Shown here piece by piece: positions 55,929 to 63,294 of a stretch of 64,000 nt of DNA. The notes beneath the pieces were generated by a model. That model searched no databases. It had not been told where the DNA came from and saw only the letters and a list, made by a program, of their open reading frames with translations. Origin of the DNA: Pseudaminobacter soli (ex Li et al. 2025) (lineage in GTDB: Bacteria > Pseudomonadota > Alphaproteobacteria > Rhizobiales > Rhizobiaceae). Both the position numbers and the translations under genes were made by a program. Numbering within the stretch: the stretch's first letter is position 1; each line of letters starts with the position of its first letter. The stretch covers positions 248,001 through 312,000 of the forward strand of contig NZ_JARXVF010000006.1 in the NCBI RefSeq assembly GCF_029892515.1, written 5' to 3'.

Positions 55929-55945
55929 TTTTAGCGTGACTAAAA
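55929..55945. promoter_or_regulatory. Operator 1 of the XRE/cupin gene, TTTTAG-N5-CTAAAA
   Basis: Perfect inverted repeat TTTTAG CGTGA CTAAAA, 18 bp upstream of the regulator start. It occurs again at 55979, with centres 50 bp apart. Confidence 0.65.
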
Positions 55946-55978
55946 TTTGGCTCCGCAACCGGGGTGTCGTCAAGCGGT

Positions 55979-55995
55979 TTTTAGCAATACTAAAA
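55979..55995. promoter_or_regulatory. Operator 2 of the XRE/cupin gene, TTTTAG-N5-CTAAAA
   Basis: Perfect inverted repeat TTTTAG CAATA CTAAAA; arms identical to operator 1, spacer different. The 50 bp centre distance is close to five helical turns, suitable for cooperative binding on one DNA face. Confidence 0.65.
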
Positions 55996-56138
55996 CTGTG
56001 GTGACTGGCGCTTCTGCAGGACGGGTCGCGCCACGGGGTTGCGATGTATCGAATTTTGCGGGGTGCGCGGCCGGCCGGGAACGTGGCTGGCATATCTGAA
56101 GATCACGGCAGATGGCCTCCCTCGAGAGAGAGCGTTCG

Positions 56139-56516
56139 ATGACTGAAAGACCCCTCGCCCAACCGCAGATGGATCGCGCCGTCATCGGGCGCCGTGTGCG
56201 CACCTTCTATGTCAGGATTCGTAGCGACCCGCGGCTGGGCGCTATCTTCGCGCGCGAGATTGCCGGTGACTGGGAACTGCATCTCGGAAGATGGTCAAGT
56301 CTTGGCGCTCGCTGACCCTCAAGACCGGGACCTATGACGGGCCCGGTACCGGCTCATGTCATACTCAAGGACGTGGCGGAAAGCGACTTTGCAATCTGGC
56401 TCGACCTGTTCGGCGGAACGGCGCCCACCGGAGGCGGTAGCTCCGATCGGACAGCGCGCAGGCTGCAAATGGCGACGTGCTATCATTTGGCCGGCGTAGC
56501 CAATCGTCAGGTATAG
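56139..56516 (+). pseudogene. Frameshifted group III truncated haemoglobin
   Basis: From ATG 56139 the frame reads MTERPLAQPQMDRAVIGRRV and FYVRIRSDPRLGAIFAREI, the start of a group III truncated haemoglobin, up to GDWELHL. The match then moves to another frame (LTLKTGTYDG) and back to a third (PVPAHVILKDVAESDFAIWLDLF). At least two indels therefore disrupt it around 56285-56340, and the C-terminus is also altered. Such globins handle oxygen or NO; this copy is dead unless sequence errors explain the shifts. Confidence 0.75.
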
Positions 56517-56530
56517 GGCGCGGCCCTACA

Positions 56531-56544
56531 TTGACAGCTGTCAA
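56531..56544. other. parS partition site 1
   Basis: TTGACAGCTGTCAA, a perfect 14 bp palindrome fitting GTTNNCNGCNGNNAAC except for the outermost left base (A instead of G). It lies about 1 kb upstream of repA, between the globin remnant and the VOC gene. Probable RepB-binding centromere site. Confidence 0.75.
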
Positions 56545-56641
56545 CGGCCATCCCAGTCTTATTCCTTCCGGTATCGTAACGATTGCTCTGGCGGCTCCAT
56601 TGGGCTTGGCTGGTTCGACAGTTGAGGGAGTGAGGACGTAG

Positions 56642-57046
56642 ATGGGCTTGCCAAGGGAAGCCGGAATGCCGGCCGTAAATTCGCAGGTGACGTTCTTCTA
56701 TTATGAGGACCTCACTGCACCTGAAGCCTTTTATGGCGATCTGCTCGGCTTCGAGAAAACCTTCGACAAGGGTTGGGTGAAGTTCTTTCGCATCACGACA
56801 AATTCCTATGTCGGGCTTGTTGCTTCGGCCCAAGGGCACCACAAGGCGTCAGAGGCGAAGGCCGTGATGCTCAGTATCGAGACGCCGGAACTCGAGGCTT
56901 GGTATGCGCAGGCAAGTGAGCGCAGCGCCGCGATAGAGGTGCCGCTCGATCTGGACCAGCCGACGAACAAGCTGGTGACGACGTTTCTGCTGCGCGATCC
57001 CGGGGGCTACAGCGTGGAGTTCTTCCGCTTCAACGCGAACGTCTGA
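56642..57046 (+). CDS. VOC-superfamily protein (glyoxalase/bleomycin-resistance fold)
   Basis: 134 aa, one complete vicinal-oxygen-chelate module pair: VTFFYYEDLTAPEAFYGDLLGFEKTF, an inner KFFRITTNSYVGLVA strand and closing TFLLRDPGGYSVEFFRF. Such proteins bind a metal and act as lyases, isomerases, dioxygenases or antibiotic-binding proteins. No neighbour indicates the substrate. It lies between two parS sites upstream of repA. Confidence 0.85.
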   Translation: MGLPREAGMPAVNSQVTFFYYEDLTAPEAFYGDLLGFEKTFDKGWVKFFRITTNSYVGLVASAQGHHKASEAKAVMLSIETPELEAWYAQASERSAAIEVPLDLDQPTNKLVTTFLLRDPGGYSVEFFRFNANV

Positions 57047-57130
57047 CGGGCTGGCTCCGCTCAGCGCGGAATGGAACGCCAGCGGTTCGCGACGAATGGC
57101 GGGCCCATTCCTTCTGCCTTCTCAAGCGCT

Positions 57131-57152
57131 GGCGTTGACAGCTGTCAACGCC
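57131..57152. other. parS partition site 2, 22 bp perfect palindrome
   Basis: GTTGACAGCTGTCAAC with three further symmetric bases on each side (GGC and GCC), giving a perfect 22 bp palindrome, the best of the three copies. It lies 380 bp upstream of repA. Expected to be bound by the ParB-like RepB. Confidence 0.85.
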
Positions 57153-57531
57153 AACGGAAGAGACCATACGCATCCGAAACGATCCCTTGACAGGACGCCG
57201 AATAGTTAATTTCCGTTAACCATAAATCCCTTGACGCGAATCGCCCCCGACTGCACCTTGGTTACGGAGTTGGGACGTAATTCGACTATTCCGGCGTAAC
57301 AGAACTTCAGTTTCGTTACTGCGGCTTTTGCACGTTAAAAATTGGGCTGGCGTAGGTCGAGATTCGACCTGCACGCCCGAATCGGAGCATGGTCCGCAAA
57401 TAGCCTGTATTTCCGCGTCAGACGCGGAGGGATTGCGTTCAAAATGCGATAACCGGACTGACAGGAATTAAAGAATGATTGCCGAGGCTAAGGTGCAGGA
57501 ACAGGATTGGGGACAATTTGAGGGGGCGGCC
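57153..57531. other. repA leader region with repeated CGTTA/TAACG motifs
   Basis: No gene. The region contains at least six CGTTA(A/C) or reverse motifs (57214, 57261, 57275, 57295, 57314, 57333) in about 125 bp. The repA promoter must lie here. TTGACA at 57187 and TTGACG at 57231 are possible -35 boxes, but no clear -10 follows at the usual distance. Confidence 0.45.
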
Positions 57532-58731
57532 ATGTCGACGGATCGGACCATTGCGGCCGATGCCGAGATGCTGTCGGCACAGCTTCAGGCGATGCGCGAT
57601 CGCTTGTTCCAGCCCGAATCCCGCAAGATGCTGCGCAAGTTCACAAGCGGCGAGGCTGCCAAACTGATCGGCGTATCCGACGGCTATCTGCGACAACTGT
57701 CGATCGCAGGCGAGGGGCCGCAGCCCGAGACGGGCACTGGCGGCCGCCGTCTTTATACATTGGCCGACATCAATGCGCTGCGTCGGCATCTGGCCGATCA
57801 GGGTGGCGCCAAGGCGCGCACCTATCTGCCGCGCCGTAATCCCGAATTGGGCGAACATCTGCAGGTGATCGCTGTCACCAACTTCAAGGGCGGCTCAGGC
57901 AAGACCACGACCAGCACGCATCTGGCACAGCATCTCGCACTGTCGGGCTTCCGAGTGCTTGCCGTTGATCTTGACCCGCAGGCTTCGATGTCGGCGCTGT
58001 TCGGCTATCAGCCGGAGCTGGACCTCAACGGCAATGACACGCTCTATGGCGCGATCCGTTACGACGAAAACCGTCGGCCTCTCAGCGAGATCATCCGCAA
58101 GACCTATTTCGACGGGCTCGACCTTGTGCCAGGCAATCTCGAACTGCAGGAGTTCGAGCACACCACCCCGCATATGCTTTCGGCGCGGCAGCAGGGCGGC
58201 GATGACGGCCAGCCGCTGTTCTTCGCACGCGTGCAGGCAGCCTTCGCCACTATAGCCGACGACTACGACGTCATCGTCGTGGACTGCCCACCGCAGCTTG
58301 GCTTTTTGACGCTATCGGCGCTGTGCGCTGCAACTTCGGTACTCGTGACCGTGCATCCGCAGATGCTCGACGTCGCCTCGATGAGCCAATTCCTGTTCAT
58401 GACCGCCGACCTGCTGGCGGTGGTGCGCGAAGCCGGCGGCGAGCTCAATTTCGACTTCATGCGCTATCTCATCACGCGCTACGAGCCCAATGACGGGCCG
58501 CAGACCCAGATCGCTGGCTTCCTGCGCTCGCTGTTCGGCTCGCGCGTGCTGACCGCGCCGCTGGTGAAATCAACAGCCTTCTCCGATGCTGGCCTCACCA
58601 AACAGACACTCTACGAAGTGTCCCGCGAAAGCTTCACCCGCACGACCTATGACCGCGCGATGGAATCGTTGACAGCTGTCAACTCCGAGATTGAGAGCCT
58701 TGTGCTCAAAGCTTGGAATCGGACGGCTTGA
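57532..58731 (+). CDS. repA: Plasmid partition ATPase RepA (ParA family)
   Basis: 399 aa from ATG 57532, chosen because AGGGGG lies upstream and the product begins like other RepA proteins (ADAEMLSAQLQAMRDRLF); ATG 57475 would add 19 residues. The N-terminal HTH is FTSGEAAKLIGVSDGYLRQLSIAGEGP. The ParA ATPase has the deviant Walker A FKGGSGKTTTSTHLA (118-132), VLAVDLDPQASMSALFG and VIVVDCPPQLGFLT. It segregates the replicon with RepB and parS and represses its own operon. A parS copy lies inside its 3' coding part. Confidence 0.95.
   Translation: MSTDRTIAADAEMLSAQLQAMRDRLFQPESRKMLRKFTSGEAAKLIGVSDGYLRQLSIAGEGPQPETGTGGRRLYTLADINALRRHLADQGGAKARTYLPRRNPELGEHLQVIAVTNFKGGSGKTTTSTHLAQHLALSGFRVLAVDLDPQASMSALFGYQPELDLNGNDTLYGAIRYDENRRPLSEIIRKTYFDGLDLVPGNLELQEFEHTTPHMLSARQQGGDDGQPLFFARVQAAFATIADDYDVIVVDCPPQLGFLTLSALCAATSVLVTVHPQMLDVASMSQFLFMTADLLAVVREAGGELNFDFMRYLITRYEPNDGPQTQIAGFLRSLFGSRVLTAPLVKSTAFSDAGLTKQTLYEVSRESFTRTTYDRAMESLTAVNSEIESLVLKAWNRTA
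58668..58683. other. parS partition site 3, inside repA
   Basis: GTTGACAGCTGTCAAC, a perfect 16 bp palindrome located in the coding 3' end of repA, where it encodes the residues around LTAVN. It is near the repA-repB junction, a usual place for parS in some repABC plasmids. Confidence 0.85.
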
Positions 58732-58742
58732 GGGGGGCTGGC

Positions 58743-59777
58743 ATGTCATCAAACCGCAAGGACCAACTCAAAGCCCTCTTCGGAATGGACCAGGCGCCGG
58801 CGCCCACACCGCGGCCGGAACAGAAACCTGCCGCCCCGGAGGCGGTAACGCCGGCCGAGAAGCCACGCGCCGCCTCGGGGGCGGTCAAGGCGATAGGCCT
58901 GTCGCTTGGCGGCCTGTCGCGTGAGCTTGAGGATGCAAGGCGGCTGAAGGAGAGCCTGGAAGCCGGCGAGCGCATCGTCGAGCTCGATCCGGCGCTGGTT
59001 GATGCCTCCTTCATCTCCGACCGCCTGAGTTTCGACGACCAGCACGACCCGGACTTCGCCGCGCTGGTCGAAAGCATCAAAGGCAGCGGCCAGCAGGTGC
59101 CGGTGCTGGTGCGTCCGCATCCGGAAAAGCCTGGGCGGTTCCAGGCTGCCTATGGTCACCGCCGCCTGCGCGCCGTACTGCGGCTTGAGCTGCCGCTGCG
59201 CGCCATTGTGCGCAACCTGACCGACGCCGAACTGGTGCTGGCGCAGGGCAAGGAAAATAACGAACGGCGCAACCTCTCCTTCATTGAGCGGGCGCTGTTC
59301 GCTCATGCGCTGATCAAGCACGGCTTCGAGCGGGGAGTGGTGCAGGAAGCCCTTTCGCTGCACAAGGCCGATATGACCCGCTTCCTGCAGGTGGCTGAGG
59401 CACTGCCGTTCCAGATCGCGCAGGCGGTGGGTCCTGCACCGAAGGCTGGGCGCGCCCGCTGGATGGAGCTTGCAGACCTTCTGAAGAGCGAAGCCGCGCA
59501 GGTGAAGGCTTCTGATGAAGTGACGAGCGAGCGTTTCCGCGCAGCCGACAGTGATGCGCGCTTTGCCCTGTTGTTCAATCGCCTGGCGCGCAAGCCAAAG
59601 GTGGAGGCGGCGGCAACCGAGATTCGTGACGAGCGTGGGCGCATATTTGCCCGCCTTGGCAATCTGTCAAAAACGCCGCGACTTGAACTGACGGCCGCGC
59701 CGGCTGGATTTGCCGAATTTCTCGGTGAAGAACTGCCGGCGCTGCTGGAGCGGTTCGTAGAGCGGCAGCGCGAATAG
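58743..59777 (+). CDS. repB: Plasmid partition protein RepB (ParB family)
   Basis: 344 aa from ATG 58743, 11 bp after repA. Starts MSSNRKDQLKALFG like other RepB. The ParB N-domain has LVESIKGSGQQVPVLVRPHP, YGHRRLRAVLRL and the arginine-rich ENNERRNLSFIERALFAHALIKHG, followed by the HTH EALSLHKADMTRFLQVAEAL. It binds the parS palindromes and works with RepA. Confidence 0.95.
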   Translation: MSSNRKDQLKALFGMDQAPAPTPRPEQKPAAPEAVTPAEKPRAASGAVKAIGLSLGGLSRELEDARRLKESLEAGERIVELDPALVDASFISDRLSFDDQHDPDFAALVESIKGSGQQVPVLVRPHPEKPGRFQAAYGHRRLRAVLRLELPLRAIVRNLTDAELVLAQGKENNERRNLSFIERALFAHALIKHGFERGVVQEALSLHKADMTRFLQVAEALPFQIAQAVGPAPKAGRARWMELADLLKSEAAQVKASDEVTSERFRAADSDARFALLFNRLARKPKVEAAATEIRDERGRIFARLGNLSKTPRLELTAAPAGFAEFLGEELPALLERFVERQRE

Positions 59778-59890
59778 ACCGAATTTGTCCACTTCCGGCC
59801 GAATCACCACAACAATAAGCGGCCGGCGGGTGGGAGTGTCAGTGTGTAGGATGCGTCCAGGAACCCCTTAGAAAGAAAGGACCCGGCAAG

Positions 59891-59941
59891 AAAAAGGCCC
59901 CCGAAACGTCGCCATTCCGGAAGCCCTCATCAATGTAGCGA
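59891..59941 (-). ncRNA. Countertranscribed RNA (ctRNA/incompatibility RNA) between repB and repC
   Basis: On the minus strand TTGACA (59970-59975) and TTCTCT (59947-59952), 17 bp apart, form a promoter. Transcription would start near 59941 and end at an 11 bp stem (59915-59925 with 59896-59906, 8 nt loop, a few G-U pairs) followed by TTTTTC (59890-59895). This gives an RNA of about 50 nt antisense to the repC leader. In repABC plasmids such an RNA blocks repC translation, controlling copy number and incompatibility. Confidence 0.85.
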
Positions 59942-60029
59942 TTGTGAGAGAATCACTTCCGACCTGACTTGTCAAGTGTTGGGCACGTTCCGGCAACGGC
60001 TTTGCTTGCCTCGAATCGAGGTTGAAGTG

Positions 60030-61385
60030 ATGACAGAGCGTTTTGCAACGACGCCATTCGGTGGTCGATCGCTTTCGCATGCCATGTTCGCAGCCCAGGA
60101 AAAGGTCGCTAAAGCACGCCAGAAATTACTGGCTGCCGATAGCGAAGGTAACCCGACTCCGGCGGCAGACAAATGGCGGCTATTGCGATCGCTGACCGAG
60201 GCGAGGGCCGTCTATGGCCTATCCGATCGCACCATCGCAGTGCTTGAGGCGCTGCTGAGTTTCCACCAGAGCGCGGAACTCAATGGGCGTGAGCCCCTGA
60301 TCGTGTTCCCTTCCAATGCCGAACTGTCCATGCGCACACGCGGCATGGCACCGGCAACGCTGCGACGGCACCTAGCTGCGCTGGTCGACGCGCAGATGAT
60401 CATTCGCCGCGACAGCCCCAACGGTAAGCGTTACGCACGCCGTGGCAACGATGGCGAGATCAAGAGCGCATTCGGCTTCGACCTGGCACCGCTGGCGCTC
60501 AGGGCGGACGAGATCGAAGGTCATGCAGCGGCCGCGCGTGCCCTGGCGCGCTCTCTGCAGGCGCTGAGGACGGAGATCACCATTCATCTGCGCGACATCG
60601 CAAAGACGATCGGGGCGGCCGCAAGCGAGGGCAGGGCAGGTCACTGGGAAGAGTTCGCGGCCCGACTGACCGGATTGTCGGGACGAGTTGCTCGCAACGC
60701 CGCCAAGGACGAGCTCTCGAACCGTCGACAGGAGCTGTCTCGGCTGCGCGCAGATGTGGAAATCGCCTTTCTAAATGCGCTTCCAAACGAAGAAATGAGC
60801 GCCAATGAGTCCGATTCTGAGCGCCACATACAGAATTCAGATTCAGATTTCTATTTTGAAGATAGCTCGGAAAAAGAGCTGAACCGAAATCGGCAGCGAC
60901 TAGCTGGAGCGAAAAGCGATGAGGCGTGGCAAGATGATGCCGTCCAGCCCGGCGAAATCGAAAGAACGGTACCTGCGCCGCTTGAAACGGTAATGGCGAC
61001 ATGTCCGCAATTTGCGCTCTACGCCCGCAGGGGCATCGGCGACTGGCGCGACTTCGTTCAGACCGCGGGATTGGTGCGAACCATGCTTGGCGTGTCGCCA
61101 GATGCCTGGGACGAAGCGCGGCAGGCGATGGGTGAACTCACCGCAGCGGTTACCATCGCCACCATTCTGGAGCGTTCAACTGAAATCAGGTCGCCGGGTG
61201 GCTATCTGCGTGCGCTGACTGAACGAGCCGAGAACGGGCGTTATTCGGTTGGCAGGGTGCTGAATACCCTGTCATCAGCATCCAGGGCACAGGTTGGACA
61301 AAAAGGACAAGCAGCTGATGCGGAGATGCGTGTTCAGTCCGGCAGACGAGCGGCTTGGCCAGGTTCCCGAAGGGCCTCGTTGTAG
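60030..61385 (+). CDS. repC: Plasmid replication initiator RepC
   Basis: 451 aa from ATG 60030, chosen because family similarity begins at TTPFGGRSL; the 18-codon extension would lie in the leader. The N-terminal RepC domain has KWRLLRSLTEARAVYGLSDRTIAVLEALLSFHQ, GREPLIVFPSNAELSMRTRGM and TLRRHLAALVDAQMIIRRDSPNGKRYARR. The C-terminal domain follows an acidic, AT-rich-coded linker (about 267-290). It initiates replication at an origin inside its own gene in this family. Its last 52 bp overlap the convergent recombinase gene. Confidence 0.95.
   Translation: MTERFATTPFGGRSLSHAMFAAQEKVAKARQKLLAADSEGNPTPAADKWRLLRSLTEARAVYGLSDRTIAVLEALLSFHQSAELNGREPLIVFPSNAELSMRTRGMAPATLRRHLAALVDAQMIIRRDSPNGKRYARRGNDGEIKSAFGFDLAPLALRADEIEGHAAAARALARSLQALRTEITIHLRDIAKTIGAAASEGRAGHWEEFAARLTGLSGRVARNAAKDELSNRRQELSRLRADVEIAFLNALPNEEMSANESDSERHIQNSDSDFYFEDSSEKELNRNRQRLAGAKSDEAWQDDAVQPGEIERTVPAPLETVMATCPQFALYARRGIGDWRDFVQTAGLVRTMLGVSPDAWDEARQAMGELTAAVTIATILERSTEIRSPGGYLRALTERAENGRYSVGRVLNTLSSASRAQVGQKGQAADAEMRVQSGRRAAWPGSRRASL
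60831..60890. other. AT-rich patch in repC, candidate oriV
   Basis: In otherwise GC-rich DNA this stretch is strikingly AT-rich, with repeated ATTCAG (two copies, 60835-60845) and ATTTCTATTTTGAA. In studied repABC plasmids oriV lies inside repC in an AT-rich segment, so this is the best candidate. There is no direct proof. Confidence 0.45.
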
Positions 61386-62494
61386 TAGTTCGAGGCTTGC
61401 CGGACCGATTTGTGCTGTGACTGTTGCATTACTTCGGGCAGTGGAATTCCACGGCGGGCGGATTCAGTGAGGTAGCCTACGCGCAAACCGTGGGCGCTGA
61501 ACTGAACTGGATCCATTCCCGCTTGGGCGATGCGCCGTTTGAGGATGAGATTGACCGCCTGAGGGGTGAGAGCACGGGCTTCGAGGTTGCCCCACCGGTC
61601 GATGGCACGAAATACTGGCCCTTTGGCGATGTTTGCCCGCTCGAGCCAAGCTTTCAGAGCGAGGGCCGGGCGGCCGACGAGCAGGACGGTAGCATCAGCT
61701 CCGGAGGCGGTGGTTTTGGTTCGGCAAAGACGAATGGACAGGCAGGGTAGGGGACTTTCGGCTGGTTCGGAAGCGACAGGCTCTTCTTCCCTGAGCTGCT
61801 CACAGCGCAGCGACGCGATCTCGCTGCGGCGGCGCCCACCGGATGCGAACGCGGCAAGCAGAATCGCGCGGTCGCGTAAGTCAGTCAGGCTATCGCCAGC
61901 ACAGGCTGCGAGGATCTGGTCCAATATGTCCGCGGTTACGGCTTTTGCGCTCTTGCGGCCAGGTGACCGCGCCAATGCTTGGACCGCGAGTCTGAGTGCT
62001 GATTGCAGGGAGGGGGCGCCAAATTTGCCCGTCGGCGAGCGCCGGCGCGTCAGCGTTGACCAGCTCGACAGGCGCCGCCGCACAGTCGATGGAGCATGCG
62101 GGCCTTCGACGCGCAAAAGGCCCTGTGAACGGAGCGCTTCGGCTACATCTCCCGGCATGCCGTGGGCGGGATCACTTTCGCGCCTCACCGGATCCCACAG
62201 ATGGTGCGCGACGAACTTCATCAAAAGCGCTTGCGGCGCAGGCCAGGGCAGTGGCGCTCCGGTTGCCGCCTGCGCCCAGGCTTCGAGATAGTGGCAATCG
62301 CTGGCTAGTGCCCGCAGCGAGTTCTCCCCCATGCCCTCGCTGGCCAGATGCCGGAGTATGGCGACATCCTCGTCGGTCAGGACTTCAGCTAGTCGATCGC
62401 GGCGATGGAAGGGCAAAACCGAATCCAGCGCGTCGAGTTCCTCAGCTCGCCGGGCAACGGCGTCGGAAACAGGATGTTTTGGCGCCCTCGCCAT
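61334..62494 (-). CDS. Tyrosine recombinase / site-specific integrase
   Basis: 386 aa from ATG 62494. N-terminal SAM-like core-binding region (ENSLRALASDCHYLEAWAQAATG). The catalytic domain has the first Arg in FASGGRRRSEIASL, HxxR in FSAHGLRVGYL, a later His in QQSQHKSVRQA and the nucleophile Tyr in SNYYNEALREP. It begins 1 bp after ccdB, so it is in the toxin-antitoxin operon, and its 3' end overlaps repC. A role in dimer resolution or plasmid integration is plausible. Confidence 0.9.
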   Translation of the reverse strand: MARAPKHPVSDAVARRAEELDALDSVLPFHRRDRLAEVLTDEDVAILRHLASEGMGENSLRALASDCHYLEAWAQAATGAPLPWPAPQALLMKFVAHHLWDPVRRESDPAHGMPGDVAEALRSQGLLRVEGPHAPSTVRRRLSSWSTLTRRRSPTGKFGAPSLQSALRLAVQALARSPGRKSAKAVTADILDQILAACAGDSLTDLRDRAILLAAFASGGRRRSEIASLRCEQLREEEPVASEPAESPLPCLSIRLCRTKTTASGADATVLLVGRPALALKAWLERANIAKGPVFRAIDRWGNLEARALTPQAVNLILKRRIAQAGMDPVQFSAHGLRVGYLTESARRGIPLPEVMQQSQHKSVRQASNYYNEALREPGQAARLPD

Positions 62495-62495
62495 C

Positions 62496-62792
62496 TCAGA
62501 ATCCGTGGAAGACCATGTCGAGTGCGGCCACGATGTGGTCGTGATGCGCTGAGAGGTTGGCAACGGGCGTGGCAAGTGCCGAGATCGGCACGGCGGCCAT
62601 GAACTGGGTGACCATGGCGCAGCTTTCCCCTTCTATCTCGAAGACCGGGTTGAGCCGGCGGGCCGGCAGCGGCGCAGCGTCAAGCGGCAAAAGCGGCACG
62701 ACGACACGCGTCTTCAACTCATCGAGAAGATCGGCCTGGACATCGAGGATATAACCGCCGCCGGGATTGGCGTACACGTTGTAGCGCGCCAT
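62496..62792 (-). CDS. ccdB: CcdB-family toxin
   Basis: 98 aa, typical CcdB length. Family blocks: YNVYANPGGGYILDVQADLLDELKTRVVVPLLPLDAAP, then LNPVFEIEGESCAMVTQFMAAVP. It poisons DNA gyrase unless bound by CcdA. The start overlaps the antitoxin stop (TGATG). Helps keep the replicon in the cell population. Confidence 0.93.
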   Translation of the reverse strand: MARYNVYANPGGGYILDVQADLLDELKTRVVVPLLPLDAAPLPARRLNPVFEIEGESCAMVTQFMAAVPISALATPVANLSAHHDHIVAALDMVFHGF

Positions 62793-63037
62793 CAGAATTG
62801 ACGGTAGTGCCCGAGCGGCAGGCCATTCGCCTCGACATAGGCGTTCGAACTCTGCAGGGCTTCCAAATTTTCAGCGCGCCACAGTGCGGCCTTGGCGCCT
62901 GCGACCGCCTTGGCGATGCCCTCCTCAGCCGCGCGCGAGATGTTGATGTCGAGCCGGCGTGCTTCGCTGAGCAGTGCCGCGTCGATCGACAGGTTTGCGG
63001 CGCGCTTGGTGTGCGCGGAACGCAGATCGGCAGCCAT
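62792..63037 (-). CDS. ccdA: CcdA-family antitoxin
   Basis: 81 aa. N-terminal ribbon-helix-helix-like segment KRAANLSIDAALLSEARRLDINISRAAEEGI and a toxin-binding C-terminus (WRAENLEALQSSNAYVEANGLPL). It neutralises CcdB and binds the operon's operator. The inverted repeat ATGCGCA-N6-TGCGCAT lies 30 bp upstream. Confidence 0.93.
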   Translation of the reverse strand: MAADLRSAHTKRAANLSIDAALLSEARRLDINISRAAEEGIAKAVAGAKAALWRAENLEALQSSNAYVEANGLPLGHYRQF

Positions 63038-63066
63038 GATGATTTTCTCCGTTTCCGTGAGAAGCT

Positions 63067-63086
63067 ATGCGCATTTTTCTGCGCAT
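63067..63086. promoter_or_regulatory. Candidate ccdAB operator
   Basis: Perfect inverted repeat ATGCGCA-TTTTTC-TGCGCAT, 29 bp upstream of the ccdA start. It is well placed for autoregulation by the CcdA-CcdB complex. Confidence 0.5.
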
Positions 63087-63294
63087 TCAAGCTTGCGGCC
63101 GTTGATCAAGGCAAAAGCCTCTCGCTTTCAAGTCGCGTTCCGGAGTCGATACGATGCCCGATTTCGGGATTCTCATGCGGCTTAGACCTCACTATCGATA
63201 AAAGTCACATCAATTGCTCAACAGAGTGTATCGCAGCTATCGGAAGTAAATGTCAGGATAGCTTCCGTTGCGCGAATCATTTACATAAAAAGCA

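Noticed and set aside
57187-57260. Standard sigma-70 promoter for repA
   Set aside because: TTGACA at 57187 and TTGACG at 57231 have no acceptable -10 box at 16-18 bp.
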